Below, in pieces: positions 17,401 through 27,075 of a stretch of DNA of 33,268 bases. The stretch covers positions 1 to 33,268 of the forward strand of contig NZ_JAMZGM010000043.1 in the NCBI RefSeq assembly GCF_024158605.1. The letters are read 5' to 3'. Numbering within the stretch: position 1 is the first letter of the stretch; each line of letters opens with the position of its first letter. The DNA is from Sebaldella sp. S0638 (lineage in GTDB: Bacteria > Fusobacteriota > Fusobacteriia > Fusobacteriales > Leptotrichiaceae). The notes under the pieces are model-generated. The model was not told the DNA's origin. It saw nothing but the letters and a program-made list of their open reading frames with translations, and searched no databases. The translations under genes and the position numbers were made by a program.

Positions 17401-20400
17401 CGGTTCAGATAGGAAACGGCTATACTGTAAGCGGTACAGGGAATAACCAGATTGCAATGGCTCAGAGAAACTATACAGGAAGTGCAGGATTAGGAGCAAT
17501 AATCTTATCTAACAACGGGACTATAAATTTAAGCGGAACTGACTCTACAGGAATTGCAGGAGATTTCGCTACAATAAATAATACTGGAATTATCACTACT
17601 TCTGGAAACAGATCAACAGGAATATTTGCTGCAAACGGTTCTCAGGTAACTAATACCGGAACTATAAATGTAAATACTGCCGGAAGCAATAATTCAGGAG
17701 TGGGAATATACGGTACAAATAATTTTGACAGCACAGCAGTATCATATGGAACAGGAAAAGTTAATATAATAAACGCAGGAACTATAAAATATGCCGGAAA
17801 CAGTAACTCTTCCGGAGTAGGAATATACACAGACAACAATAATCTTTTAACAGATTCAACTGTAACACTAAATACAGGATCAAACATAGATATGTCAGGA
17901 TCAAATACCGGAGTCGGAGTCTTTACTGACAATTCTGTTATTAATATAAACGGCGGAACTATCAATGCCGGTGGAACAACTGGTATTTATGCAATAGGAG
18001 GAAGTCAGATAAATGCTTCTGCAGGAACTATACAAATTGGTGCAGGCGGTGTAGGAGTGTATCTTGCAGGAAACAGCCAGTATAATGAAACAGGTTCTCA
18101 AATGACTAAATTCGTTATTACAGGTGACGGAGCTTCATTATTCAGTGTGGAGGCAGGATCAACATTCAATCTTAGTCCTGCAAATATTGACAATACTACA
18201 AGTATGGTTACTATCCCGTATAAATTCATTATGGGAAGCGTAGGTAACATAGCTTATACTTCTAATTCGACTATAAATGCCGGAACTGTGGAAAATGCCA
18301 CTATGTTTGGAGTAAGCGGCGGGGTTCTTTTGCTGGACACGTCTTCAAACCTTGTATCAGCTGGTGATAATACCATAGGAGTGGGAGTAAGCAGCCCTAA
18401 AAATGCATCAGTGTCTTACATAAGCGGGCCGTATGAAGTAACAAATAACGGAAAAATAACTTTAAGCGGAGATAAATCAACAGGAATATATGCAAAAGCC
18501 GGATCAAAAGCATTAAATGCCGGAACAGCCGGTAACTTAATCAGTGTCGGGGATAATTCTGCCGGAATGTACGCAGAAGGTGCTGACTCAATAGTTCAGA
18601 ATGACGGAAATATAGTAATAGGTGAAAGTTCGGCAGCATTGTATTCTTCTGCTTTCAAAAGTACATTGACAGAAGCCGGAATAATAAACAACGGAAGCAT
18701 AACATCTCAGGAAATAACACCGGGAGTTTTCTCAAATAATGCAACAGGGATATATATAACAGAAAATAGCGAAGGTTATCAAAAAAACGGAACTATTACT
18801 TTTCAGGGTGAAGGGTCTACAGGAATTTTTAATGAAGGAAATTTCAATATGTCAGGCGGTACTGTTACACTACAGTCTCTTGGAGGAATAGCAGTATATT
18901 CAAAGGGTCAGGGAGCAAATACTGAAATATCAGGCGGTATCATTGAGGCTCAGAATGGTTCTGTTGCCTTGTATGCTGATAATTCCACAATAAAAGTATC
19001 AGGCGGAACATTTAATATTGGAAATGAAGGACTCCTTATGTATAGTTATCCATCAGCAGGAACAGGTCCTTCAGGTCAGCTAAATATAAGCAATGCACCT
19101 ACTGCTACAATAAACAACGGAGGAATGGCATTCTACGTAGAAGGTGAAACACTGGCAGGAATATCAGGAATACTAAATAACCTAGTAAATCCAGCTAGTA
19201 CAGGTACACTGTCTTTAGATATGAAAAACGGTTCCAGTGTACTTAGATGGAATAAACCTGTGACTACTCTTGTTTTATCAGGTATTCCTTCTGTAGGAAT
19301 AATAAACGGAATTGATTATACTACACTTACAACTCCTGGAACAGATTACAAAGAGTATTCTATCAACCTTGGAGATCTTGTAATAGATAAGAATATAACT
19401 TTAAAATTTCTTGGAAATGCATATAACGGTGTAGAAATGTCAAGATCTAAGGTAACTCTGGCAGCAGGTTATACAATAACTGATTCATTGGACGGACAGG
19501 CAGCAATAGCCCAGACTAATTACAAAAGAACAACACCTTCATCAGGGGATATAAACGATATAGTAATTACAAATAACGGGACTATAAATCTATCAGGAAA
19601 AATGGCTACAGGAATGGCTGTTGACTATGGTTTGATAAATAATAACGCATCAGGAATATTAAACCTTACAGGGGATAATTCTGCAGGAATACTGGCAGCA
19701 AATGGCTCAGTAGTTACTAATGCCGGGACTGTAACAGTGTCAGGAAAAGAATCAGTGGGTATATATGCCAGAAACTACTTTGACGGGACTGCAGCTACAA
19801 GTGCGGCAACCCTTGGTTATGGTAATAATTCAATAAATATAATTAATAATGGTCGAGTGGAAATTCTGTCATCAGCAGCTTTAAATTCCGAAGTATACGG
19901 TATTTATCTTGATAATTCAGTTGTACCCGCAAATATGTCTGCTCTGACTTTAGGTACGAACTCACAGATTATAATTGGAGACAGCAATCCTGCTTCCACA
20001 AATAAAAATACAGGAATTTCATTAATAAACTCTACTCTCACAGATAACGGCGGAAGAATAGAAGTGGGAATAAACGGAATAGGAATATATGCAAAAGACA
20101 GTATTTTAAACGGTATGGGCGGTGTAAGAAGTATTAGCCAGAATTCCGTAGGATATTATTTTGGAGGAGTTATCGACTCTGCTCTGCAATTTGGAAGCAT
20201 AGAAGTTAACGGCAATGATCTCGCAGTATATAAACTTGAAGATTTCACAGCGCCTGGAATAAACACATTTGATACAGGAAATATAGAGTTAACAAGTACA
20301 GACGGCGGAACATTCATAGTAGGAATTATAGGAGAAAACAGAAGTCTCATTCTGGATAATGAAATTACTATAAGAAAAGCTTTGAACGGCACATTAAAAG

Positions 20401-23400
20401 GAACTGTAATAAGTGCGAACTCAGCATCTCTGCTATTAGATTCTAATTCTCAGATAACATCTGAAGAAAACAGCATAATTGGCGCCGCTTCAAATGGACA
20501 ATACACAGGAGGAAGCTGGGCTGACCCGCTTAATCCAAACTATGAACTGGTTTTCAAAGGCAAAATAAATCTAAAAAATGACTCTGTAGGTATTTATACA
20601 GAAGAAGGTTCAAGAGCATTAAATGATACCGGCGGAGAAATAAAAATAGGAGAATCCTCTATAGGTATGTATTCTACTGATCAAACTACAGCAAGTGCGG
20701 TTTTGAACAAAGGGACAATCTTATTAAACGGTTCCGGATCATCTGGTCTGAGATCAGGCGGAACATCTACGGCGACAAATACAGGAACAATAGAATCTCT
20801 GCAGGATATCTCAGGAAATTATTATGAGAATGTTCAGGGAATAGTGGCAGCAAATGGTTCCAATGCAGTAAACAGCGGAACTATCACTCTGAACGGCAAC
20901 AGTTCAGTAGGTATGTACAATAATAACGGAAACGCTTCTATGACAGCAGGAAATATAACAGTAAGCGGAAGTCAGAGTGTGGGTGTATACAGTAAAGATT
21001 CATCTTCTGTGACACTTATAAGCGGCGGTACCATAGAGGCTATAGGCGGAAACAGCGGCTCGGCAGCAGCCCTTTATGCAGAAAATTCTACAATAGGAAT
21101 AGATAACGGAACATTATTAAAAGCAAGCAATAACGGAATTTTATTCTATACATCATATACAGGAACAACTCCTACAGGATCCTTTAATCTGGTATCTGGA
21201 ACTGCACAGGCAGAGATAGGAGCAAACGGAATAGGATTTTATCAAAAAGGTGACAGTTCCGATTCAGGACTTCAAACATTCCTAAATACAATATTAACAG
21301 GAAGCGGAACTTTAAATATAAAACTTACTGACCAAAGTTCAAAATTATTTGTAATCGAATCAACAGGAGGAGTAACAAATCTAAGCAGTATTGCACCGGG
21401 ATCCCTTGGTATGCTGTCAGGAACAAGAGTTACCGTAGATCCGTCATCAGTATTAGGATATAGTATTTTCCTTATAAATAAAGGAGAATTAAATATTGAC
21501 CAAAATGTGGATCTGGATAATATATATGACGCATACAATACTTCGGAATTCATTTCTTCTAAGGTGACTTTAGCTTCCGGAGTAACAATGACAGGAACTG
21601 CAAATAATGAAACTGGAATAGTGCAGAAAAATTTCATTGGTGGTTCCAGATCAGATATTACTCTTGATAATAACGGAGGAACTATCATATTATCAGGGAC
21701 TGAATCAGTAGGAATGGCAGCAGACTATGGAGAAATAACAAATTCAGGTACAATAGAAATTTCAGGTTCTGGTTCAATAGCAATTTTAGGAGCAAATGGT
21801 TCCAGAATAGAGAATACAGGAATAATAAACGTAAATTCTTCAGGTGTAGGAATCTTCGGAGCAAATTTATTAAATTCATCTACACCGCTTTACGGCGATA
21901 AAAAGATAGAAATAGAAAATGACGGTTTAATAACAATAAATTCTACAGCAGGAAGAGCTTACGGAATATATGCCGGTAATCTGGATTCTACAGTATTAAT
22001 GACAGATTCAACAGTTCTGCTTGGAAGTAATTCAGTAATTGATATGTCTAACAGTACTAACGGAGTAGGAGTATTCGCCGAAAGATCTGCAGTGACTGTA
22101 AACGGTGAAATAAAAGTCGGTGAAAGCGGAATGGGACTATACACTGACAACAGCAAAGTAGATGTAAATTCACTGACTCTGGATTTAAACGGTAATAACA
22201 GCGTAGGTTTATACATGACAGGAAATGAAGATTTGACAGTAAACGGAAATGTAGATGTAAATATAACAGGAGAAAACGCTACAATATTCTATTTTAATTC
22301 CACAGGACTTATAAACGGATTGGGAGAAAATTTAAGAATACTAAGCACAGCTCCCGGTTCATCATTTAGTCTGGGAATGCTGCAAGCGGCTCAGTTTAAC
22401 TTTATTAATTCATTTAATAATGTAATAGAATTGGGGAACACTAATGTAACAGGAATAACAGGACAAAATTCTGTGATCAGATTTGGAACAAATGTCACTG
22501 TTAACGGAAACGGCAACGGTCAGACTGCAATAATGGCAAACGGACAGTCAACAGTTTCTTTCATAGCAGGCTACACTAATTATGAAATAGTAAACGAAGG
22601 AAACATAAATTTACAAAACAGTTCCACAGGAATTTACACTAGAAACGGAGCAAGAGTATATAATTCAGGTACTATAAATACAGGTGACAGCTCTGTTGGA
22701 ATCAACGTAAAAGATGCAGGTTCCAGAATAGAAAATACAGGAAATATCACTGTGGGAGAATCTTCAGATGCACTGTATCTGAAAGACGGAGACAATGTAG
22801 TTAACTATGGAAATCTAAACGGAATAAAAGATGACATAATAGGAATACACACTGACAGTATAACAGGAAGTATAGACAATTATGGAAACATAACTCTTTT
22901 AGGAGATCAGTCAGTAGGAATTTATACCAAAGGAGACGGGGCTCAGGTTATTAACAACTATGGCACTATAACAGTAGGCGATTCTTCCAGCATCCTGAAT
23001 TCCAGCACTGGAATCTACTACAGTAACTCTACTCCGGGAATTATAAATTCAAATAATATAATAGCAGGAAATAGATCAGTAGGAATTTACAATACAGGAA
23101 GTACTGTAAACCAAAACGGACTTCTGCAAATAGGAAACGAATCAATCGGTGTATACCTTGAGGGCAATACTGCCACATTTAGTGCAGGAAGCACTCTTGA
23201 GATAGGAAACAGATCTGTGGGAGTTTATTCAAAACAGTATGCTGCTGTGAATGTAAATTCAGGAAATGATATACAGATAGGTGATAATTCATTCGGGTTT
23301 GCCTTTAAAGACGGAGGAATATTTAATAATACGTCTGCAGCTGCGAAAGTAGTAATGGGTGATAGTTCTACATATGTTTATGCAGAAGGGGCAAGCAGCA

Positions 23401-25628
23401 TAACTAACAGTTCCAATGTATTAATGAACGGAAGCGCCAGCAACGGATTTGTCATATTAGGAGGAAATCTGGTAAACAGCGGTAATATAAGCGGTAATAG
23501 CGGAACAGGAAACGCAGGAGTATATATAGAAAACGGAACAGTTCAGAATAACGGAAATATTACTCTGGGTGATTCACTGATAATTTTGAATCCAGATGGA
23601 ACAGTTAATAAAACGGCAAGTAATTACGCTGTGGGAATCTACGGAATTAACTCACAAATTTCCAATAATGCCGGAGCTGGTATAACAGTGGGGAAAAATG
23701 GTGTCGGAATATACTCGGAAAGTTCTGAGACAAACGCCTTTAACCAACCTACAGTTACAAATAACGGAACTATAAAATCAACTTCAAGCGGTGCCTTTGG
23801 AATGTATGTAATTAATTCAAACACTATAAACAACGGACTGATAGAATTATCAGGTGATAATTCTACAGGAATAGCAGTACAAAACTCAAGAGTTACCAAC
23901 AACGGAACGATCATTATGAGAGGTAATAACTCTGCGGGAATTCACGCATTAACAGGTTCAGTAATAGATAATAAAGGAAGCATACAAATATACGGTGCTA
24001 ACAGTTCAGGAATAATAACAGCACCGGGAACAGTTATTTTAAACAGCGGAAGCATCTTTATTGATTCACTGGTCAGCGGTACATCTGATGAAATTAAAGC
24101 AAGTACAACTACATCCGCTTATGTGAGACCAATACTAAGAACTTCGGGATTGGTAATTGTAAATGATAATTTCAAATTAGACGGTCTTGATCTTATCATA
24201 GCTCCGGATCCTACTACATTACAGCTTGGAACAGCAATAGGGCCCGACAATGAAGAACATGACTTTATAGTTTATACTTCAAAAGATCCATACTTACAGG
24301 CAAACAGCCTTACAGTGGCAGATCCGATTATAGTAGCTCCTACTTACACTAAAGGAACTGCTGCAAATACATATAAAATAGAAAATGTAATTTTGACAAC
24401 AAGCGGGTCAGTATCAACTGTTTCAGGATCATTATTGATGAAAAGCGGATCTTTGACTTGGGATATTACTCCAGTGCAGAATTCAAAAGGCGGATATGAT
24501 ATTTACGCCCAGAGAAAAGACTATACTACATTCACAGATGGTCTATGGTATGCAGGATTCGGAAAAACACTTGAAGATAATTATCTGACTTCAAACGGAA
24601 AAGACGAAAAAGGCGAAATTTATGATAAAATTGATCAAATAACAAATGAAGAAGCCTTTAGAAACAATATATCCAGCTTGGCAGGCGATGTTTATGCCAA
24701 TATAAACCAAAGAGAAAAAACAATAGCGGATATATTCGGCAGTTCATTAGACCTGCTGCAGAATTCAGATAATAATACAAAAGAAAATGTAAAAATAAAT
24801 GTAATTGTAGGAAAAGGTACAGTAAAAGAAAATACAAGCGGCGTTCTTGACTACGATTATGAAACAGCAGGAGTGTTAGCTCTCAGAGAAGTGGAAAGAA
24901 CATACAAACACACATTCGGATATTCATTAGGGTATGCTCACACAAGTTTTGAGTTCAATGACGGAAACGACAGTGAAGAATGGGTAGATACAATTCAGCT
25001 GGGTGTGCACAATAAATATAAATCAGGAGACTGGATATTAAGAAACGACCTTCTTGGAAGAGTAAGCAATCATAACATTGACAGAAATATAGACTGGGAT
25101 GTATCAGGAAGATCAGAAATGAACGGAAACTTCCAGACTTACAGTATTACATCAAATAATCTTTTCGGAAAAGAGTTTGGTATAACTAAAAACAGTAATA
25201 TAACTCCTTATGCCGGTTTGGAAATAATGTATGTAATAAGACCGACATTTGAAGAGGACGGACTGGAAAGATTAAAAGTAGACGGAAGTGACGCATGGAG
25301 TGTAAAACCAAAAGCAGGAATAAAGCTTGACGGTTCTATACCTTTAGGAACTAAGTCAGCATGGAAACTAAAAGGCGTATTGGATTTAGCATATGAATAT
25401 GAATTAGCAGATCTAAACGAAAGAGAAAAAGCAAGATTAGTAGCAGTAGAAGACGGATACCACGACCTTGCAAAACCGCAGGATGAAGACGGAACACTGA
25501 AAACAAGAGCAGAGATAGGAACAGAGCTGGATAACAGATACGGATTTTTCTTAACAGGAGAATACTCAGCAGGAAGCCATAATCAGGAAGATTTCAGAGT
25601 CGGTGTATCTTTAAAAGCAATGTTTTAG
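14493..25628 (+). CDS. Giant autotransporter adhesin (type Va), 3711 residues
   Basis: Large outer-membrane autotransporter, presumably for adhesion or aggregation. In order it has a signal peptide (about 1-20, MWKNKKKFLFLLAFSSLLLA), a fusobacterial N-terminal autotransporter-associated segment with a helical stretch (about 45-110, including YLEWQVFFSGFYEKA), a Pro/Val-rich region (about 145-265), and a passenger of beta-helix-like rungs (about 290-3230). Rungs follow patterns such as NSGTINVSG and SVGIYS. Then come a linker (about 3350-3430, with SLAGDVYANINQRE) and a 12-strand-type barrel (about 3430-3711) ending in aromatic Phe, as BAM substrates do. The passenger holds three super-repeats. 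I see only two cysteines (271 and 277). No protease or lipase motif is visible, so adhesin is the family default. GGAGAG sets the start; it is monocistronic, with its own terminator. Confidence 0.93.
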   Translation: MWKNKKKFLFLLAFSSLLLAQNSPDTMPSTDKLQSSMTENISSNITNKKNYDIIEKALRSRNKELKDLYAQSDYIVKPEYLEWQVFFSGFYEKAHRGGKATEKAFQPDSPAKPPQLEPEPKRDIITSIEKSYKDTSVVYKNSVATTENVPYSIYLEPLKNVVFPEINIGNFTPVSVDLVTPIIPETINVNVSASPSVISVGTPQLNKFVILVPHTPQIQAPVVNDIPIVKKPVTPQVPTVSANEFSPVTFNITPPALSSPPVFNIKLGSFCNNMTGCEDRGINGGPFSGTAVSFGSNGTNYNIALGSTGNLGGGALTDGSPAIRYSWSTTAPFNSTLLKVYFDYGTMSNNPGGTATLTANLTINSINTLTTAQKNSESTAGRSWNAQSFLVGGSRIATIDNVFNATLVNNGTMNLVGPLVVGFEIQTDTNYNTNQGKREMINRKTITDAGEATSTALNAALPIGSSVNLNLPAYAGGGSITVTRSAGGFTGYKIGLILTFENLDNNPTNSYVLTNEATGLIDFKGEKSIGIQIYAPGSENVPIKVTNQGTINIGGIESYGLKLSSRANSTGMVFSNTGTINVSGNNGTGNSRSSGMAVIEDSTLTGNSSIRAYTGVVTNSGTINVSGGYGNSGMILKVAAADNITNAGTINVSGASNIGMRVDYGAVNAGTAGSPTAQNNNAINVNNNGNLGIIANGSGSTTNRATGINGAAGIIKVLGNGSAGLFGINGGRVTNAASGQVLVSGTSSLGMVVVDSTSTGTNSGIINVTGNSSAGVYNVGNFNMNGGTITANTPSSVGVYSKSSSTTSITGGTITVSNGSTALSAENSTISMSGPVVNVNNGGLFFYKNGTGAVSGTGTVNVNNNGTAFYITGGNTPTLSTLVTSGNLTLNMAAGSTLVGWDQPVGTLSLNALTTVLGTPSIANTTVNDLSGATYRYFIINKANVLVDKNVTLAGTGNQYFPRISFVSSSVQIGNGYTVSGTGNNQIAMAQRNYTGSAGLGAIILSNNGTINLSGTDSTGIAGDFATINNTGIITTSGNRSTGIFAANGSQVTNTGTINVNTAGSNNSGVGIYGTNNFDSTAVSYGTGKVNIINAGTIKYAGNSNSSGVGIYTDNNNLLTDSTVTLNTGSNIDMSGSNTGVGVFTDNSVININGGTINAGGTTGIYAIGGSQINASAGTIQIGAGGVGVYLAGNSQYNETGSQMTKFVITGDGASLFSVEAGSTFNLSPANIDNTTSMVTIPYKFIMGSVGNIAYTSNSTINAGTVENATMFGVSGGVLLLDTSSNLVSAGDNTIGVGVSSPKNASVSYISGPYEVTNNGKITLSGDKSTGIYAKAGSKALNAGTAGNLISVGDNSAGMYAEGADSIVQNDGNIVIGESSAALYSSAFKSTLTEAGIINNGSITSQEITPGVFSNNATGIYITENSEGYQKNGTITFQGEGSTGIFNEGNFNMSGGTVTLQSLGGIAVYSKGQGANTEISGGIIEAQNGSVALYADNSTIKVSGGTFNIGNEGLLMYSYPSAGTGPSGQLNISNAPTATINNGGMAFYVEGETLAGISGILNNLVNPASTGTLSLDMKNGSSVLRWNKPVTTLVLSGIPSVGIINGIDYTTLTTPGTDYKEYSINLGDLVIDKNITLKFLGNAYNGVEMSRSKVTLAAGYTITDSLDGQAAIAQTNYKRTTPSSGDINDIVITNNGTINLSGKMATGMAVDYGLINNNASGILNLTGDNSAGILAANGSVVTNAGTVTVSGKESVGIYARNYFDGTAATSAATLGYGNNSINIINNGRVEILSSAALNSEVYGIYLDNSVVPANMSALTLGTNSQIIIGDSNPASTNKNTGISLINSTLTDNGGRIEVGINGIGIYAKDSILNGMGGVRSISQNSVGYYFGGVIDSALQFGSIEVNGNDLAVYKLEDFTAPGINTFDTGNIELTSTDGGTFIVGIIGENRSLILDNEITIRKALNGTLKGTVISANSASLLLDSNSQITSEENSIIGAASNGQYTGGSWADPLNPNYELVFKGKINLKNDSVGIYTEEGSRALNDTGGEIKIGESSIGMYSTDQTTASAVLNKGTILLNGSGSSGLRSGGTSTATNTGTIESLQDISGNYYENVQGIVAANGSNAVNSGTITLNGNSSVGMYNNNGNASMTAGNITVSGSQSVGVYSKDSSSVTLISGGTIEAIGGNSGSAAALYAENSTIGIDNGTLLKASNNGILFYTSYTGTTPTGSFNLVSGTAQAEIGANGIGFYQKGDSSDSGLQTFLNTILTGSGTLNIKLTDQSSKLFVIESTGGVTNLSSIAPGSLGMLSGTRVTVDPSSVLGYSIFLINKGELNIDQNVDLDNIYDAYNTSEFISSKVTLASGVTMTGTANNETGIVQKNFIGGSRSDITLDNNGGTIILSGTESVGMAADYGEITNSGTIEISGSGSIAILGANGSRIENTGIINVNSSGVGIFGANLLNSSTPLYGDKKIEIENDGLITINSTAGRAYGIYAGNLDSTVLMTDSTVLLGSNSVIDMSNSTNGVGVFAERSAVTVNGEIKVGESGMGLYTDNSKVDVNSLTLDLNGNNSVGLYMTGNEDLTVNGNVDVNITGENATIFYFNSTGLINGLGENLRILSTAPGSSFSLGMLQAAQFNFINSFNNVIELGNTNVTGITGQNSVIRFGTNVTVNGNGNGQTAIMANGQSTVSFIAGYTNYEIVNEGNINLQNSSTGIYTRNGARVYNSGTINTGDSSVGINVKDAGSRIENTGNITVGESSDALYLKDGDNVVNYGNLNGIKDDIIGIHTDSITGSIDNYGNITLLGDQSVGIYTKGDGAQVINNYGTITVGDSSSILNSSTGIYYSNSTPGIINSNNIIAGNRSVGIYNTGSTVNQNGLLQIGNESIGVYLEGNTATFSAGSTLEIGNRSVGVYSKQYAAVNVNSGNDIQIGDNSFGFAFKDGGIFNNTSAAAKVVMGDSSTYVYAEGASSITNSSNVLMNGSASNGFVILGGNLVNSGNISGNSGTGNAGVYIENGTVQNNGNITLGDSLIILNPDGTVNKTASNYAVGIYGINSQISNNAGAGITVGKNGVGIYSESSETNAFNQPTVTNNGTIKSTSSGAFGMYVINSNTINNGLIELSGDNSTGIAVQNSRVTNNGTIIMRGNNSAGIHALTGSVIDNKGSIQIYGANSSGIITAPGTVILNSGSIFIDSLVSGTSDEIKASTTTSAYVRPILRTSGLVIVNDNFKLDGLDLIIAPDPTTLQLGTAIGPDNEEHDFIVYTSKDPYLQANSLTVADPIIVAPTYTKGTAANTYKIENVILTTSGSVSTVSGSLLMKSGSLTWDITPVQNSKGGYDIYAQRKDYTTFTDGLWYAGFGKTLEDNYLTSNGKDEKGEIYDKIDQITNEEAFRNNISSLAGDVYANINQREKTIADIFGSSLDLLQNSDNNTKENVKINVIVGKGTVKENTSGVLDYDYETAGVLALREVERTYKHTFGYSLGYAHTSFEFNDGNDSEEWVDTIQLGVHNKYKSGDWILRNDLLGRVSNHNIDRNIDWDVSGRSEMNGNFQTYSITSNNLFGKEFGITKNSNITPYAGLEIMYVIRPTFEEDGLERLKVDGSDAWSVKPKAGIKLDGSIPLGTKSAWKLKGVLDLAYEYELADLNEREKARLVAVEDGYHDLAKPQDEDGTLKTRAEIGTELDNRYGFFLTGEYSAGSHNQEDFRVGVSLKAMF
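16833..23099 (+). repeat. Three diverged super-repeats in the adhesin passenger
   Basis: Units start at about 16833 (residue 781), 18840 (residue 1450) and 20931 (residue 2147), and the third ends near 23099 (residue 2869), giving lengths of about 669, 697 and 723 residues. Each unit begins after a rung ending in a NxGN-type turn (NFNMNGGT, NFNMSGGT, NASMTAGN). It continues through VYSK, ISGGTI, AENST/ADNST, a GLFFY/GLLMY/GILFY strand, GTAFY/GMAFY/GIGFY, then a long non-rung stretch with LVDKNVTL/LVIDKNITL/LNIDQNVDL, then IAMAQ/IAIAQ/GIVQ, and ends in ordinary rungs. They are conserved in order but low in identity, so they point to old internal duplications. Confidence 0.75.
24790..25628 (+). 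other. Autotransporter beta-barrel domain of the adhesin
   Basis: The last 280 or so residues alternate amphipathic beta strands and charged loops (KINVIVGKG, FGYSLGYAHTSF, ITPYAGLEIMYV, KAGIKLDGSIPL, LDLAYEYEL, FFLTGEYSAG) and end in VGVSLKAMF with terminal Phe, the usual signal for BAM-dependent insertion. The helix just before it (IADIFGSSLDLLQ) probably threads the pore. This is the translocation unit that carries the passenger to the surface. Confidence 0.85.
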
Positions 25629-25651
25629 TCAATACAATTAAAAATATTACT

Positions 25652-25684
25652 GAGTCAGGTCTATCAGACCTGACTTTTATTATA
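25652..25684 (+). terminator. Rho-independent terminator of the adhesin gene
   Basis: AGTCAGGTCT at 25653-25662 pairs perfectly with AGACCTGACT at 25666-25675 around a 3-base loop, followed by TTTATTATATT. It starts 24 bases after the adhesin stop. The clean 10-bp stem makes this one of the best terminators in the window. Confidence 0.85.
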
Positions 25685-25814
25685 TTCAAATAAACTTTGA
25701 ATATATCTGATACATATAAATATCCCCGTGTATTACAAAATCAAACAAATAATTTCAAAATATAATTACTGAACAGCAGTGCAGCATAAAATTTTATATT
25801 TGGATTAAAAAAAG

Positions 25815-25846
25815 AGAGAAATTATAGAAAATATTTTATTTCTATA
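25815..25846 (-). terminator. Weak terminator candidate after the minus-strand dehydrogenase
   Basis: TATAGAAA (25823-25830) pairs with TTTCTATA (25839-25846) just beyond the dehydrogenase stop on the minus strand. The T-run (TTTTTTT) follows only after about ten more bases, so the fit is imperfect. Confidence 0.35.
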
Positions 25847-25876
25847 CAATTCCTCCCTGTTTCTATATTCCATACC

Positions 25877-26917
25877 CTATTTAAAGTCTATAATTTTCGG
25901 ATTCTCGCATTTTATTCCTATCTTTAGTATTTCGAGTACCGTAAGAGCTTCCTCGTCGGATACGAGCTTTTTTTGCTTATTTATGATTGCTTCATAAAGA
26001 CTGTCATATATCTTCCCGTAATCTCCCGGAATAACCGGCATAATCTCTTTTCTCATTCTTCCGCCGTTATCAATATATGCAAACTGCCCGTAATTTTCCT
26101 CCGGCTCTTCACCAAAGCCTTTTTCCCATGGCATAGTTCCAGCTTTCAGATATTCCTCCTGCTTATCAATGCCATATTTAATAAAACTTCCATTTTTACC
26201 CTGTATAATAAATTTCGGATATTCCATCAATACCAGATGGCTTGATTTTACTATTACTTTCAGATTTTCATAAAACAACTCTATATGATAATAATCATCA
26301 GGTTTTGTCTTATCTCTCAGGCTTCTTATATCATAATATATTTTTTTCGGCTTGCCGAATATTGATATTATCTGATCAATTGCATGTGAACCAAGCCCCC
26401 AGAATACACCGTCTATCGGAGTCCCGGGTTTCAGCACCTCGTCAGGTCTGAATCTGTCAAAATGCGATTCGATCTCTACTATTTCACCCAGATTCTTATT
26501 AGCCAGTGCATCTTTGAATAATAAAAAGTCTGAATCAAATCTCCTGTTCTGATAAGGCATTATAACCAGTCCCTTTTCCTTTGCCAGATTAAACAGCTCC
26601 TCAGCTTCTTCTGTTGTGGCAGTAAAAGGTTTCTCCACAAGAACATTCTTCCCAGCTTCAAGACATTTTTTAGCATACTCATAATGTGTCTGAAGGGGGG
26701 AACATACAGAAACCAGTAATATTTCCTTATTATCCAGAATATCCTGAAGATTGTCAGTAAATTTTATATTATAATCCTTATAATTTTCCTCCAGTCCAGG
26801 TTTTCTCTTTCTGTTATATATAGCTGCCACCTCGATATTATCCCGTCTCAAAATATAAGGAAGATGGTATCTTGTTGTACTTTTTCCAAATCCTATAAAT
26901 GCCGTTTTTAATTTCAT
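25877..26917 (-). CDS. Gfo/Idh/MocA-family dehydrogenase, scyllo-inositol dehydrogenase-like
   Basis: NAD(P)-dependent oxidoreductase acting on a sugar or inositol; cytoplasmic. The 346 residues hold an N-terminal Rossmann domain (KTAFIGFGKST, about 4-14) and the family's EKPFT, with catalytic Lys96. A C-terminal alpha/beta domain carries GLGSHAIDQ. The segments FWGLGSHAIDQ, DDYYHIELFY, GSFIKYGIDKQEE and PGDYGKIYDSLYEAI match the branch that includes NADP-dependent scyllo-inositol 2-dehydrogenases (IolW type) and E. coli YdgJ-like proteins, so that is the best guess for substrate, from memory. GGGAGG precedes the ATG. It stands alone; the MarR gene upstream on the same strand is separated from it by a terminator, and no inositol genes are nearby. 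Confidence 0.8.
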   Translation of the reverse strand: MKLKTAFIGFGKSTTRYHLPYILRRDNIEVAAIYNRKRKPGLEENYKDYNIKFTDNLQDILDNKEILLVSVCSPLQTHYEYAKKCLEAGKNVLVEKPFTATTEEAEELFNLAKEKGLVIMPYQNRRFDSDFLLFKDALANKNLGEIVEIESHFDRFRPDEVLKPGTPIDGVFWGLGSHAIDQIISIFGKPKKIYYDIRSLRDKTKPDDYYHIELFYENLKVIVKSSHLVLMEYPKFIIQGKNGSFIKYGIDKQEEYLKAGTMPWEKGFGEEPEENYGQFAYIDNGGRMRKEIMPVIPGDYGKIYDSLYEAIINKQKKLVSDEEALTVLEILKIGIKCENPKIIDFK

Positions 26918-27027
26918 AAGTCTGCCTCCCGATAAATTTTATATTACCATTATTTATATATTACATCATTTTTTCTGATTACACAACTATATCAGTCCTG
27001 TTAATTACATAAAATAATAATAAACAA

Positions 27028-27062
27028 AAAAATATTCCAAGCTCTTCGGCAGGAATATTTTT
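27028..27062 (-). terminator. Terminator of the MarR gene
   Basis: AAAAATATTCC at 27028-27038 pairs perfectly with GGAATATTTTT at 27052-27062 around a 13-base loop that can add a GC/GC pair. On the minus strand the stem is followed by a T-run (plus 27026-27032 is all A). It lies 14 bases past the MarR stop and separates it from the dehydrogenase. Confidence 0.75.
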
Positions 27063-27075
27063 CCATGAATCATTA

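Noticed and set aside
14493-25628. Adhesin rungs as a DNA-level tandem repeat or CRISPR-like array
   Set aside because: Repeats are at protein level, variable in length and sequence; no identical DNA repeats with regular spacers.
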